Of a DNA stretch of 64,000 nucleotides, positions 1 through 8,236 are shown piece after piece. Within the stretch, counting starts at the first letter, position 1; each line of letters opens with the position of its first letter. A program made the translations under genes and the position numbers. The notes below the pieces were generated by a model. That model saw only the letters and a program-made list of their open reading frames with translations. It ran no database searches and was not told the DNA's origin. The DNA comes from Shewanella fidelis ATCC BAA-318 (GTDB taxonomy: Bacteria; Pseudomonadota; Gammaproteobacteria; Enterobacterales; Shewanellaceae): NCBI RefSeq assembly GCF_000518605.1, contig NZ_KI912460.1, positions 191,741 to 255,740 of the forward strand, in the 5' to 3' direction.

Positions 1-232
1 GATCTGCGTAGTAAGAGTAAGTACAATCTAGACGCTCTAGAATGATATCTTCCATCTTGTCTTCACCTTTGAAGGTGCTTTCAGTGGTTGAATCTTGTAG
101 AACGTGCTTAAGCTTTAATTTAACGATAGCAGCGTTACGGCCAGAACGAGTTGTTTCAGTTTTTTGAACAACCCATGGGCTGCCATCTAACATGATCACG
201 TTACCTGGACGGAGTTCATGAGCAGTTTTCAT
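1..232 (-). CDS. efp: Elongation factor P, N-terminal part (cut by window edge)
   Basis: Reading from the ATG at 232 gives MKTAHELRPGNVIMLDGSPW and then 57 more residues before the window ends; the family is about 186-190 residues long. EF-P relieves ribosome stalling at polyproline stretches. Arg32 lies in the segment RSGRNAA, where E. coli EF-P has a lysine. Arg32 is the residue rhamnosylated by EarP in Shewanella and Pseudomonas (established knowledge), and the earP gene lies 45 bp upstream on the same strand, so the two probably form an operon. A weak AGGAA stands about 9 nt before the start codon. The C-terminal two thirds lie outside the window. Confidence 0.96.
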   Translation of the reverse strand, partial: MKTAHELRPGNVIMLDGSPWVVQKTETTRSGRNAAIVKLKLKHVLQDSTTESTFKGEDKMEDIILERLDCTYSYYAD

Positions 233-277
233 TATACTATTTCCTATTTTAGGTATTTTCTATTTAAACGTAGTATC

Positions 278-1474
278 TTAGCTATTTTTGACGAATTGAA
301 CTAGTCGAGATGCAAGATCTACATCATTTATTGCGTCAACTGGCCACTGTTTTGCGTGTTGCAATAATGGCAAATTGACTAAATTTAGTTGCTGCCAGTG
401 CTTGATCGCTTGTTCGCCTTGCTCTTGATTAAAAGCAAGGTTTAGCGCTTGCCAGCTATTTGCTAATTCTGGCGGCAGATTATTACAGTAAACTTGCATA
501 AAGGCATCTAATTTTATTAGATGATAGTCCTCTTCTTGTACATAAATGTGCCAAATGAACGGTTTTGCAGCCCATTGAGCACGTAAAAACGAATCTTCAC
601 CGCGCACAATATTAAAATCACAGCTCCAAAGAAGCTTATCGTAGCCCTCTTGATCTGTCATAGGCAAAACATGAATGATTAGATTGCCTAGGTGGATCTG
701 CTCGCCTGAATTCAGTTCATCTATTGGCTTAGGTAAAATGCAAGTTAAGCTATTTAGGCTTCTTCCCTTGGGAATGAGAGCATGAATAACCTGTTCGCTT
801 TGTTGCCATAATCGACACAAAGCAAGTAAAGCGGCAGATTCATAGCTAAAAACACTAATAACTGTGTCTTGTGGATTAATACCGCTAAGGCCTAACTGTG
901 AAAACAGGGCCATTCTATTAAGTGGATTATTCTGCCATTCATCACGTCGTTGGAATAGCTCGCGCTCGCAAAGTAATCCACCGGTGCTATCGCTAAATCC
1001 TGGGAAATAAAAATGTTTTTTAAGCCCATTAGCTTGCATTGATGGTAAACCATGGCAGCCTGCCACCCAAGACTCAGCGCTTAAGTATTCAAGATTAATC
1101 CAAACGGGCGGTTGTTGCAGCCTTGGGTCCGCCTTATGTTGAACATGAAGCGTTAATAGAGCGTGTTTTACTTCATCTGGCAGCTCACAGGCAAACGCTT
1201 CTATTAATACGCTACCTGGTTGGTACTCAATTGCTAATGGACTAGACCATAAGTTGATAGTGATCCCATGGTGAACCTGAGTGGTGAGTAGGGGATCCAA
1301 CTGTGGCAAAATATGCGAAAAACTACGTAGATCGTCGACCCATAAGCAGACATCGATTTTTTTTTCATTGGATAACTGCTTGGCTAAACGCCAAGTGACA
1401 CCGATATCGCCATAATTATCTACTACAGCGCAAAAAATATCCCAATGCAAAAGGTTAGCTGAATCGTTTACCAT
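278..1474 (-). CDS. earP: EF-P arginine rhamnosyltransferase EarP
   Basis: A 398-aa GT-B-fold glycosyltransferase that moves rhamnose from dTDP-L-rhamnose to Arg32 of EF-P. The N-terminal motif DNYGDIGV carries Asp19 and Asp23, with the same spacing as the two catalytic aspartates described in Pseudomonas EarP. A late RGEDSF motif contains the conserved glutamate. Length fits the family. It sits just upstream of efp, whose protein carries the target arginine, so enzyme and substrate are encoded together. The ATG at 1474 is the only good start near the first conserved motif. Confidence 0.93.
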   Translation of the reverse strand: MVNDSANLLHWDIFCAVVDNYGDIGVTWRLAKQLSNEKKIDVCLWVDDLRSFSHILPQLDPLLTTQVHHGITINLWSSPLAIEYQPGSVLIEAFACELPDEVKHALLTLHVQHKADPRLQQPPVWINLEYLSAESWVAGCHGLPSMQANGLKKHFYFPGFSDSTGGLLCERELFQRRDEWQNNPLNRMALFSQLGLSGINPQDTVISVFSYESAALLALCRLWQQSEQVIHALIPKGRSLNSLTCILPKPIDELNSGEQIHLGNLIIHVLPMTDQEGYDKLLWSCDFNIVRGEDSFLRAQWAAKPFIWHIYVQEEDYHLIKLDAFMQVYCNNLPPELANSWQALNLAFNQEQGEQAIKHWQQLNLVNLPLLQHAKQWPVDAINDVDLASRLVQFVKNS

Positions 1475-1536
1475 GTAATAACCAATGTAAGTGTCTTGTA
1501 CTACTGCTAGAAAAAACTACAAGCGTCTACAACGAC

Positions 1537-1564
1537 AAAAAAGCGGCATATTAATATGCCGCTT
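1537..1564 (-). terminator. Intrinsic terminator of fldA
   Basis: Perfect inverted repeat AAGCGGCATA / TATGCCGCTT at 1541-1564. On the minus strand it is followed by a run of T (A at 1537-1542 on the plus strand). It lies 38 bp downstream of the fldA stop codon. Confidence 0.8.
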
Positions 1565-1601
1565 TGTACAATAAAACTTAAGCAATAACTGCTTTATTTT
1601 A

Positions 1602-2129
1602 TTAGTCTTCTAACTCTGCTAAACACATCTCTTCGTAGATTTGTTTAACCCAAGCATCAACACGCTCTTCGGTTAGCTCTGGTTGGCGATCTTCATCGAT
1701 ACCTAAACCAACAAAGTGGTTTTCGTCTGCTAGGCCTTTAGACTCTTCAAAATCGTAGCCTGCAGTTGGCCAATGACCAATTACAACTGCGCCACGCGCT
1801 TCAACGATTTCGTTTACCATGCCCATTGCGTCTAGGAAGTACTCAGCATAATCTTCCTGGTCGCCACAGCCAAAGATTGCGACTAGCTTATCTTCAAAGT
1901 CTATTTGCTCAAGTTCTGGGAAAAAGTCATCCCAATCACATTGTGCTTCACCGTAATACCAAGTTGGAATGCCGAAAATCAACAGATCATATTCTGCGAT
2001 TTGTTCCTTGGTACTTTTGGCAATATCTTTTACCTCAACCATTTGCTTGCCCAGTTTTTTCTGGATCATTTTGGCTACGGCTTCGGTGTTGCCTGTATCA
2101 GACCCGAAAAAAAGACCTACAGTTGCCAT
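1602..2129 (-). CDS. fldA: Flavodoxin (long-chain)
   Basis: A 175-aa FMN-binding electron carrier of the cytoplasm. The phosphate-binding loop SDTGNTE is at residues 10-16. Trp57 (in PTWYYG) and Tyr94 (in GCGDQEDY) match the residues that stack on the isoalloxazine ring in E. coli FldA. The loop insertion around residues 120-140 makes it a long-chain flavodoxin. It is highly acidic, as usual. In related genomes fldA stands next to ybfE and ybfF, and the same order is seen here. It has its own terminator downstream. Confidence 0.97.
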   Translation of the reverse strand: MATVGLFFGSDTGNTEAVAKMIQKKLGKQMVEVKDIAKSTKEQIAEYDLLIFGIPTWYYGEAQCDWDDFFPELEQIDFEDKLVAIFGCGDQEDYAEYFLDAMGMVNEIVEARGAVVIGHWPTAGYDFEESKGLADENHFVGLGIDEDRQPELTEERVDAWVKQIYEEMCLAELED

Positions 2130-2183
2130 TGTTGTTCCTTTAATATCTAGTTAACTATAATGGTGCATGTACTAAAAAGTGGG

Positions 2184-2456
2184 TTAGTTTCTAACCTGCT
2201 TTTGTAGTATAGATTCAATTAGCTGGCTACGACTGATATTACTGGCCATAGCTTGTTCATTCAAGGCGTCATATAAATCTTGTGACACCTTTAACTCTAT
2301 TCGCTTTAATCCGTTAGCTCGGTCACGCTGGATCTGGTTTCTTTTATTGATTTTGAGCTGTTGGTCTCGTGGCAAAGGGTTGCTACGAGGTCTACCACGC
2401 CGCTTTTCTGTTGCAAACAGATCAATGGTGGTTCTATCTGATGTTTCTTTTGCCAT
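2184..2456 (-). CDS. ybfE: YbfE family ribbon-helix-helix-like protein
   Basis: A 90-aa basic protein that aligns along its length with E. coli YbfE. It has an N-terminal DRTTIDLFA segment, an RRGRPRSNPLPRDQQLKINKR stretch, and a C-terminal part that looks like a ribbon-helix-helix domain (residues about 50-85, ending in SRSQLIESIL). The ATG at 2456 is chosen because the alignment begins there; a longer reading from 2552 adds unrelated residues. E. coli YbfE is listed as LexA-regulated, but I see no CTGT-N8-ACAG box nearby. It follows the DUF2788 gene by 11 bp and is probably co-transcribed. Its role is unknown. Confidence 0.88.
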   Translation of the reverse strand: MAKETSDRTTIDLFATEKRRGRPRSNPLPRDQQLKINKRNQIQRDRANGLKRIELKVSQDLYDALNEQAMASNISRSQLIESILQKQVRN

Positions 2457-2467
2457 TGAATTTTTAT

Positions 2468-2689
2468 TTACCCGATGCCTGAGCCTTCCCAGGTCATCTG
2501 TATAATTCCTTTTGCAATAAACCCGGCACAGCCGAGAAATAACACTAACCAAACGATGTAACGCCCAAACTTTGGTACTTTACCTTGCTTGAGTACATCT
2601 TGAATGGCCATACCAATAAAAAAGAAAATGGCTGCAAAAAACAGGTTTAAGCCTAGTGCTTCGATCTGTTCCATGTACTGCATCAACAT
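2468..2689 (-). CDS. DUF2788 small membrane protein
   Basis: A 73-aa protein with two hydrophobic helices (about residues 14-32 and 44-63) joined by a short basic loop, QDVLKQGKVPKFGR. It matches the DUF2788 family, which in Shewanella and relatives sits between ybfF and fldA as it does here. Function is unknown; the two-helix hairpin suggests an inner-membrane accessory protein. It is the first gene of a likely DUF2788-ybfE transcript. Confidence 0.85.
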   Translation of the reverse strand: MLMQYMEQIEALGLNLFFAAIFFFIGMAIQDVLKQGKVPKFGRYIVWLVLFLGCAGFIAKGIIQMTWEGSGIG

Positions 2690-2788
2690 TTGCCATTCCT
2701 TCCTCGGCCAAAAAAGTTGCGGGAATATACCATATAAGTTTTCGAGCGGCTATAAGCTTTACATGTTTGTGCCGCTAAATTTAATTGG

Positions 2789-3556
2789 CTATTCAAGGAT
2801 AAAGTTTTTAACTATACGGTTAAAAATGCTGGCTTTTTGAGCATGTAACCAATGTCCTGTACCTGCAATTGTCTTAGCGGTAACTTGTGGAAATTGACTC
2901 ATGATCGCGTCACGATGCGCTGCGGTTACATAATCTGAATCGCCGCCACGAATAAATAGGCATGGACCTTGATAAGCACTATCGAAGTTAGGCCAAGCGA
3001 TTATGTCAGGATAGCTGTTTTTTAGTCCTTGAAGATTGAGTTTCCATTCAAAACCATTGCTAGTACGAGTTAATGATTTTAAAAGAAATTGTGCGGTGCC
3101 GTCATCGATCCCTGCATTTTGCATATGTGTTAGCGCTTGACGGCGGTCGTTAATTTTTTCTAGCGGCATGCTTTCTAATGCGGCAAACACGTTATCGTGG
3201 CGACTATGGTAACTCACGGGAGCGATATCAGCTACCACCAGCTTATTCACTATATCAGGGTGCTGAAGTGCCGTCGCCATCGCAATTTTACCGCCCATGG
3301 AATGCCCAACAAGGGTAACTTTTTGATTGCCATATTGCCCGCATAAATCGGTGATCAGCTTAGTCATGTCATCAGCAAGAGTTAAATAATTCATTTGGCT
3401 GATTCTTGGGCTAGCGCCATGGTTAGGCACATCTACGCGCACCACGGTAAACGCTGTTTCTAATTCTTTACCTAATGCTTTTAAATTATCTAAATCGCCA
3501 AATAGGCCATGGATCAAAATAACAATCGGCCCTTGGCCACTGATAGTGTAGTGCAT
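2789..3556 (-). CDS. ybfF: Alpha/beta hydrolase YbfF (acyl-CoA esterase family)
   Basis: A 255-aa alpha/beta-hydrolase. The oxyanion region HGLFGDLDNL is at residues 16-25, the nucleophile elbow GHSMGG has Ser86, and the C-terminal GTGHWLHAQK supplies the catalytic histidine. E. coli YbfF acts on short-chain acyl-CoA and model esters in vitro; its physiological substrate is unclear. I use the ATG at 3556; a TTG at 3622 would add 22 residues and neither start has a strong ribosome binding site. It is divergent from seqA, the same arrangement as in E. coli. Confidence 0.92.
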   Translation of the reverse strand: MHYTISGQGPIVILIHGLFGDLDNLKALGKELETAFTVVRVDVPNHGASPRISQMNYLTLADDMTKLITDLCGQYGNQKVTLVGHSMGGKIAMATALQHPDIVNKLVVADIAPVSYHSRHDNVFAALESMPLEKINDRRQALTHMQNAGIDDGTAQFLLKSLTRTSNGFEWKLNLQGLKNSYPDIIAWPNFDSAYQGPCLFIRGGDSDYVTAAHRDAIMSQFPQVTAKTIAGTGHWLHAQKASIFNRIVKNFILE

Positions 3557-3666
3557 CTTTGTATATTGCCTGCGGCTTAAAAACTTGCTCGAGATTGTGC
3601 CTTGGATAGTTGAGAAATCCAACCGTTAGTAGCGAAATCCATTGTGAAGAATAAAATATCGACAAA

Positions 3667-3781
3667 GATCGCTCATTAAATGAATTCTTTTTCAGTTGGA
3701 TCGCAGTTTTCATTTAATGACGCTTTATCAAGGCTCTAAACCTCGCTACACTGGGGAGATAAATTGGGATCTTTTGCGATC
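3667..3781. promoter_or_regulatory. GATC cluster in the ybfF/seqA promoter region
   Basis: Four GATC sites lie within 115 bp (3667, 3699, 3768, 3778), spaced 32, 69 and 10 bp. SeqA binds pairs of hemimethylated GATC sites spaced by up to about three helical turns (established knowledge). The 10-bp and 32-bp pairs fit that rule and lie just upstream of seqA itself. Autoregulation is inference. Confidence 0.4.
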
Positions 3782-3833
3782 GCCCCATTGAAACAACGCT
3801 ATTGTGCTGTTCTATTTAAGGAAGACTACCATT

Positions 3834-4391
3834 ATGAAATATATCGAAGTTGATGAAGAGCTTTATCGACACATCGCCAGTAAAACAGAGCAAATTGGCG
3901 AGAGCGCTTCGGATATTTTACGCCGTATATTGGGATTACAAGTTAATTCAGTGGTTGAAGATGCACCTGAAGAAATAAGCCATCCAAGCCTTGAAGTCGA
4001 ATCCAAGCCTGAAAAAGTGGTGCAAAAGCCTGCAGCTAAGTTAGCTAAGCCTGTTTCTGATTTTTCAACGTTAATTGATGCAGAGTTGCTGGCGAATCAA
4101 AAAGGTGCGGTAGGACGTTTCCTGTTTATTCTAGATACAGTCTACTTGGCGTCACCTAAGCAATTTGAACAAGTATTGCAAATTCAAGGTCGTGACCGTT
4201 TGTATTTTGCGACCTCAAAAGATGCACTGTTAAAAGCAAGTAAGTCGGCTAATCCAAAAGAGATAGGTCAAAGCGGTTTTTGGGTAACAACTAACAATAA
4301 TACCGCTAAAAAGCGCACAATTTTGTCTGAAGTATTGATGCAGTTCGGTACAGATGAAGCGCAGATCAGTGAAATAGCAGCTAAGATTTAA
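3834..4391 (+). CDS. seqA: Negative modulator of replication initiation SeqA
   Basis: A 185-aa protein that sequesters hemimethylated GATC sites at oriC and new forks. The N-terminal oligomerisation part begins MKYIEVDEELYRHIASKTEQ and includes the helix ESASDILRRIL. A charged linker (about residues 45-75) follows, then the C-terminal DNA-binding domain with the conserved GRDRLYFA and NPKEIGQSGFWV segments. The start at 3834 has an AAGGAAG ribosome binding site; an upstream start at 3804 would add ten unrelated residues. It precedes pgm, as in enterobacteria and Shewanella. Confidence 0.96.
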   Translation: MKYIEVDEELYRHIASKTEQIGESASDILRRILGLQVNSVVEDAPEEISHPSLEVESKPEKVVQKPAAKLAKPVSDFSTLIDAELLANQKGAVGRFLFILDTVYLASPKQFEQVLQIQGRDRLYFATSKDALLKASKSANPKEIGQSGFWVTTNNNTAKKRTILSEVLMQFGTDEAQISEIAAKI

Positions 4392-4423
4392 CGCTAACTG
4401 CTTAACTGTGAAAATGTTTAGTT

Positions 4424-4465
4424 AAAGGTTTGCTGCAGTATCGGCAAACCTTTGCTTGTTTTTAC
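4424..4465 (+). terminator. Intrinsic terminator after seqA
   Basis: Inverted repeat AAAGGTTTGC (4424-4433) and GCAAACCTTT (4444-4453) followed by GCTTGTTTTT. It lies between seqA and pgm, so pgm probably has its own promoter. Confidence 0.7.
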
Positions 4466-4550
4466 AGCAAGCATAAATCGTAATTAAAAACGCATTAAAG
4501 TAATTTCTAAAAGTATGCGTCATAGCAAAACGCCATAAAGGAGAAAGTCA

Positions 4551-6194
4551 TTGGCTACACATAAGAGAGCAGGATTAATTGCTGAGCAAAAGGATTTGGT
4601 CAATATCCCAAAACTCGTTAGCCTGTATTATAGTTTGCGCCCAAATGTCGAAGAAGTGAGTCAACGCGTCTGTTTCGGGACTTCTGGTCATCGTGGCAGC
4701 GCGCTGAGTAGCAGTTTTAATGAAGCGCATATTGTGGCGATTGCACAAGCGGTTGCTGATTATCGTAAACAAGCCAATATCACAGGCCAGTTAATTTTAG
4801 GTATCGATACCCACGCATTATCGCAGCCGGCAGCCATTTCTGTTATTGAGGTTCTAGTTGCGAATGGGGTTAATGTCGTCGTTCATCAGAATGATGGCTT
4901 CACGCCGACTCCAGTTGTATCTCATGCCATTATTTGTGCCAACAAAACTGCTGAAGCAACAGGGTTAGTTGATGGTTTGATTGTGACTCCATCACACAAC
5001 CCGCCACAAGATGGCGGGATTAAATATAATCCTCCCCATGGTGGTCCAGCCGAAGGCGAGATCACGACTTGGATCCAAGACAAAGCTAATGACTATTTAG
5101 CCAATAATCTCATTGGCGTTAAGCAGGTTAGTTATCAACAAGCGTTAGCAAGCGAACTGCTGACAGAGCAAGATCTAATTACTCCCTATGTAGAAGATCT
5201 TGAAAATGTTATCGATATGCAGGCTATTGCCAATGCCAAAATTAAACTTGGAGTTGATCCGTTAGGTGGTTCAGGTATCGCTTATTGGCAGCCTATAGCG
5301 CGCCATTACGGCATAGATATTACCGTTGTGAATAACAAGATTGACCCAAGCTTTGCCTTTATGCCGCTAGATAAAGACGGCAAAATTCGTATGGATTGCT
5401 CATCACCTTATGCGATGGCAGGCCTACTAGCTCATAAAGATAGTTTTGATTTATGCCTAGGTAATGATCCTGATTATGACCGTCATGGCATCGTTTGTCC
5501 TGGCAGCGGTTTAATGAATCCAAACCACTTTCTAGCTGTTGCAATTGATTACCTTGTTAGCCATCGTCCAGAGTGGACTGCAGATATGGTGATAGGTAAA
5601 ACACTGGTTTCAAGTGCAATGATCGATAAAGTCTGCGCTTTACATGATAAGCAAATGGCAGAAGTGCCAGTTGGTTTTAAGTGGTTTGTTGATGGTCTAG
5701 CCAATAGCCAGTTTGCCTTTGGCGGTGAAGAAAGCGCTGGCGCTGCATTCTTAAGAAAAGATGGTAGCACTTGGTGTACAGATAAAGATGGTTTTATCTT
5801 ATGTTTACTTGCGGCCGAGATGTTGGCAGTTACCGGCAAAACGCCACAACAACGTTATGACGAACTAGAAGCTCAATTTGGGAAAAGCTATTATCAACGT
5901 ATCGATAGTCCAGTCAGTCTTGAAGACAAAGCTAAGTTTTCTAACATTAAAGCTGATTCGATTAGCGCTGATAACCTTGCTGGCGATAGCATTGTACAAA
6001 AGCTTACCCATGCACCCGGCAATAATGCAGCGATTGGCGGTATCAAGGTGGTAACAGAGAAGGGCTGGTTTGCTGCTCGTCCGTCAGGTACAGAAGCGTT
6101 ATTTAAGCTTTATGCAGAAAGTTTCGTGAGTGAAGCCCATTTAGCAAGATTAATAGAAGAAGCGCAGCTAATAGTGGCAGAAGCGCTAAAGTAA
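4551..6194 (+). CDS. pgm: Phosphoglucomutase (alpha-D-glucose phosphate-specific)
   Basis: A 547-aa enzyme interconverting glucose 1-phosphate and glucose 6-phosphate. It aligns with E. coli Pgm from the first residues (MATHKRAG). The active-site serine is in TPSHNPPQDGG (about residue 147), the Mg-binding loop is NDPDYDRHG, the sugar-binding loop is GGEESAG, and the phosphate-binding motif RPSGTE is near the C-terminus. The start is TTG; a strong AAAGGAGA ends 6 nt before it and no ATG fits the conserved N-terminus. The rare start may lower translation. Confidence 0.96.
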   Translation: MATHKRAGLIAEQKDLVNIPKLVSLYYSLRPNVEEVSQRVCFGTSGHRGSALSSSFNEAHIVAIAQAVADYRKQANITGQLILGIDTHALSQPAAISVIEVLVANGVNVVVHQNDGFTPTPVVSHAIICANKTAEATGLVDGLIVTPSHNPPQDGGIKYNPPHGGPAEGEITTWIQDKANDYLANNLIGVKQVSYQQALASELLTEQDLITPYVEDLENVIDMQAIANAKIKLGVDPLGGSGIAYWQPIARHYGIDITVVNNKIDPSFAFMPLDKDGKIRMDCSSPYAMAGLLAHKDSFDLCLGNDPDYDRHGIVCPGSGLMNPNHFLAVAIDYLVSHRPEWTADMVIGKTLVSSAMIDKVCALHDKQMAEVPVGFKWFVDGLANSQFAFGGEESAGAAFLRKDGSTWCTDKDGFILCLLAAEMLAVTGKTPQQRYDELEAQFGKSYYQRIDSPVSLEDKAKFSNIKADSISADNLAGDSIVQKLTHAPGNNAAIGGIKVVTEKGWFAARPSGTEALFKLYAESFVSEAHLARLIEEAQLIVAEALK

Positions 6195-6209
6195 TATAGT
6201 TTCAACTTT

Positions 6210-6233
6210 AAAAGGCACCTGAGGGTGCCTTTT
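6210..6233. terminator. Bidirectional terminator between pgm and msrA
   Basis: AAAAGGCACC, a TGA loop and GGGTGCCTTTT form a symmetric hairpin with A and T tracts on either side. It can serve both convergent genes. Confidence 0.75.
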
Positions 6234-6251
6234 CTATTGGTCGCATTATGC

Positions 6252-6731
6252 TTAGTAGCTAATATGGCAACTTGGTAAGTTATTTTTAGCTAAATAGTCT
6301 TGATGGTACTCTTCTGCTTGATGAAATTGTTGGCAAGGGACGATTTCAGTGACAATCGCACGACAGCCCCATTTTTGACTTTTTATCAGTGCAAGTTTTG
6401 AGTCTTCGGCCTGCTGTTTTTGCAGTTTGTCGTGGAAAAAAATTGTGCTGCGATATTGGGTTCCAATATCACCACCTTGCTGGTTTAGGGTAGTGGGGTT
6501 ATGGTTTTGCCAGAACACTGCTAGCAACTCCTCATAGGATACAACACTTGGGTCGAAGCTAACCTGTACCACTTCTGCATGGCCGGTAATACCTTGTTTG
6601 ACATCTTGGTAACGAGTGAACTGATCTTTACCGCCCATGTAGCCACAAGTGCAATCTATCACACCGTTAACTTGACGGAAAAAATACTCGACGCCCCAAA
6701 AACACCCTGCACCAAATGTAGCTAATGCCAT
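6252..6731 (-). CDS. msrA: Peptide methionine-S-sulfoxide reductase MsrA
   Basis: A 159-aa repair enzyme that reduces the S-epimer of methionine sulfoxide in proteins. The catalytic motif GCFWG places the nucleophilic cysteine at residue 10. The conserved GYMGG and TGHAEVVQV segments follow. The short C-terminus has one further cysteine (Cys155, in NLPSCHISY), a possible recycling cysteine. There is no signal peptide, so it is cytoplasmic. It is convergent with pgm and divergent from astE. Confidence 0.95.
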   Translation of the reverse strand: MALATFGAGCFWGVEYFFRQVNGVIDCTCGYMGGKDQFTRYQDVKQGITGHAEVVQVSFDPSVVSYEELLAVFWQNHNPTTLNQQGGDIGTQYRSTIFFHDKLQKQQAEDSKLALIKSQKWGCRAIVTEIVPCQQFHQAEEYHQDYLAKNNLPSCHISY

Positions 6732-7015
6732 TGTTGTTCTCCTTAAACCAAAACTACAGCTAATCGTTTTAGATTAGCATATTTAGCCGTTTGGATGGCT
6801 AGATGGCTTTATCTTGTTTTATTTTTGCTGCTATTGCAAGCACAAATTTGATTAGCTGAATAATTGTTATACAAACTGGGTGGATCCCTAGCAGAATCAA
6901 ATGCTATCTATGCTACTATGCGACACAGAATTAGTGACTGTCACCCACGAGAACCATGTATTTTATGGGGTATTAAGGGACGTAAAGCTAACAAACCGAT
7001 AATAAGGAGTAGTTT

Positions 7016-8053
7016 GTGGTTCATGAATTGAAGCTGTCGAAGGACTTTTTAGCGCTGACCTTAGCTCATCCTCAGCACCTTGCCGAAAGTTTTGAATTTA
7101 CACTTGATAATCAAGTGCATGTCGAGGTTTGGGATACGGGGGTTATTGTATTTGAGCCGCGAAATGTCAAACACAGTAAAGACATTGTACTTTCATGTGC
7201 TGTTCACGGTAATGAAACTGCACCCATTGAGTTATGTAATGATTTAATGACTAAGATGCTCAGTGAAGAGCTCCAATTAACTGAGCGAGTGCTGTTTTTG
7301 ATTGGTAACCCGCCAGCTATCCATAATGGTACGCGTTTTATCGATGAAAACTTAAATCGACTATTTAACGGCGCCCATTCTAAAGGCGAGGGACTGAGTA
7401 ATCCTGAACGTGTTCGAGCGAAAAACCTTGAGCAATATGTCGATAGATTCTTTAGTTCACAACAAGCGGGTAGACAGCGTATTCATTATGATCTTCATAC
7501 CGCAATTCGTGGCTCTAAACATGAAAAATTTGCAATCTATCCATACCGTGGAGAGCGCAAATATAGCCGCGAACAGATCATGTTTCTTGAGTCTTGCGGC
7601 GTTAATACCATTTTATTCCACCACGAACCTACAACAACATTCAGTTACTTTTCTTCACAAAACTATCAAGCCGACGCATTTACCATTGAATTAGGTAAGG
7701 TTTTCCCTATGGGGCAAAACGATATGACGCGCTTTATTGCAATGAAAGAGATGTTAACTTTATTGTTAAGCGGTCAAGATCTACAGTTACCAGAGTTTGA
7801 TTTGAAACGTGTAAATCTTTATCAAGTGTGCCGTTCAGTAAATAAGCACTTTGATGACTTTGAATTTACCTTCGCTAATGACGTAGAAAACTTCACCGCA
7901 TTCCCACGGGGTTATATCCTCGCAAAAGAAGGTGGTCAAGAAGTCACCGTTGAGCACGAATTTGAAGCGATTGTATTTCCAAATGCCAAAGTACCAGTCG
8001 GACAACGTACGGTACTTATGTTAAAGGCAGCGGATGATAGCAATATCGACTAA
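7016..8053 (+). CDS. astE: Succinylglutamate desuccinylase
   Basis: A 345-aa zinc hydrolase for the last step of the AST arginine-catabolic pathway, splitting N-succinylglutamate into glutamate and succinate. HGNETAP holds the HxxE zinc ligands (about residues 63-66), the third ligand is in YDLHTAIRG, and TIELGKV carries the likely catalytic glutamate. The start is GTG at 7016, with AAGGAG ending 6 nt upstream. No other ast gene is in the window, which is usual for Shewanella. The product could also act on related aspartoacylase-type substrates. Confidence 0.93.
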   Translation: MVHELKLSKDFLALTLAHPQHLAESFEFTLDNQVHVEVWDTGVIVFEPRNVKHSKDIVLSCAVHGNETAPIELCNDLMTKMLSEELQLTERVLFLIGNPPAIHNGTRFIDENLNRLFNGAHSKGEGLSNPERVRAKNLEQYVDRFFSSQQAGRQRIHYDLHTAIRGSKHEKFAIYPYRGERKYSREQIMFLESCGVNTILFHHEPTTTFSYFSSQNYQADAFTIELGKVFPMGQNDMTRFIAMKEMLTLLLSGQDLQLPEFDLKRVNLYQVCRSVNKHFDDFEFTFANDVENFTAFPRGYILAKEGGQEVTVEHEFEAIVFPNAKVPVGQRTVLMLKAADDSNID

Positions 8054-8068
8054 TCGATGAGTGAATAA

Positions 8069-8100
8069 CTGTGCATGTAAACCAATATATACATGCACAG
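8069..8100 (+). terminator. Strong hairpin downstream of astE
   Basis: A perfect 11-bp stem, CTGTGCATGTA (8069-8079) with TACATGCACAG (8090-8100), and a 10-nt loop. It begins 16 bp after the astE stop. There is no T-run, so it may protect the transcript end or be a weak or Rho-assisted terminator. Confidence 0.5.
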
Positions 8101-8146
8101 AGTCGCTAAGTTGTGGTTTCAATGAGGGGAAGTATTGAGAGTTAGT

Positions 8147-8160
8147 TTACGTTAACGTAA
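8147..8160. promoter_or_regulatory. Palindromic operator, LiuR-like, upstream of bkdA1A2B
   Basis: A perfect 14-bp palindrome, TTACGTTAACGTAA, centred about 83 bp before the bkdA1 start. It resembles the LiuR (MerR family) motif reported for branched-chain amino acid degradation genes in gammaproteobacteria, as I recall it. The downstream operon is of that pathway. The regulator assignment is inference. Confidence 0.6.
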
Positions 8161-8236
8161 TGTTCTTCCCGCGTATTAAAATAGAAAGGCGTTGCTGCAG
8201 TGACTATAGCGGCGCCATCAATAACAAGAGCACATT

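Noticed and set aside
1766..2154. Plus-strand open readings over fldA
   Set aside because: They lie antisense to a clear flavodoxin and have no homology, ribosome binding site or conserved motif.
2457..2788. LexA box for ybfE
   Set aside because: No CTGT-N8-ACAG match within the DUF2788-ybfE upstream sequence.
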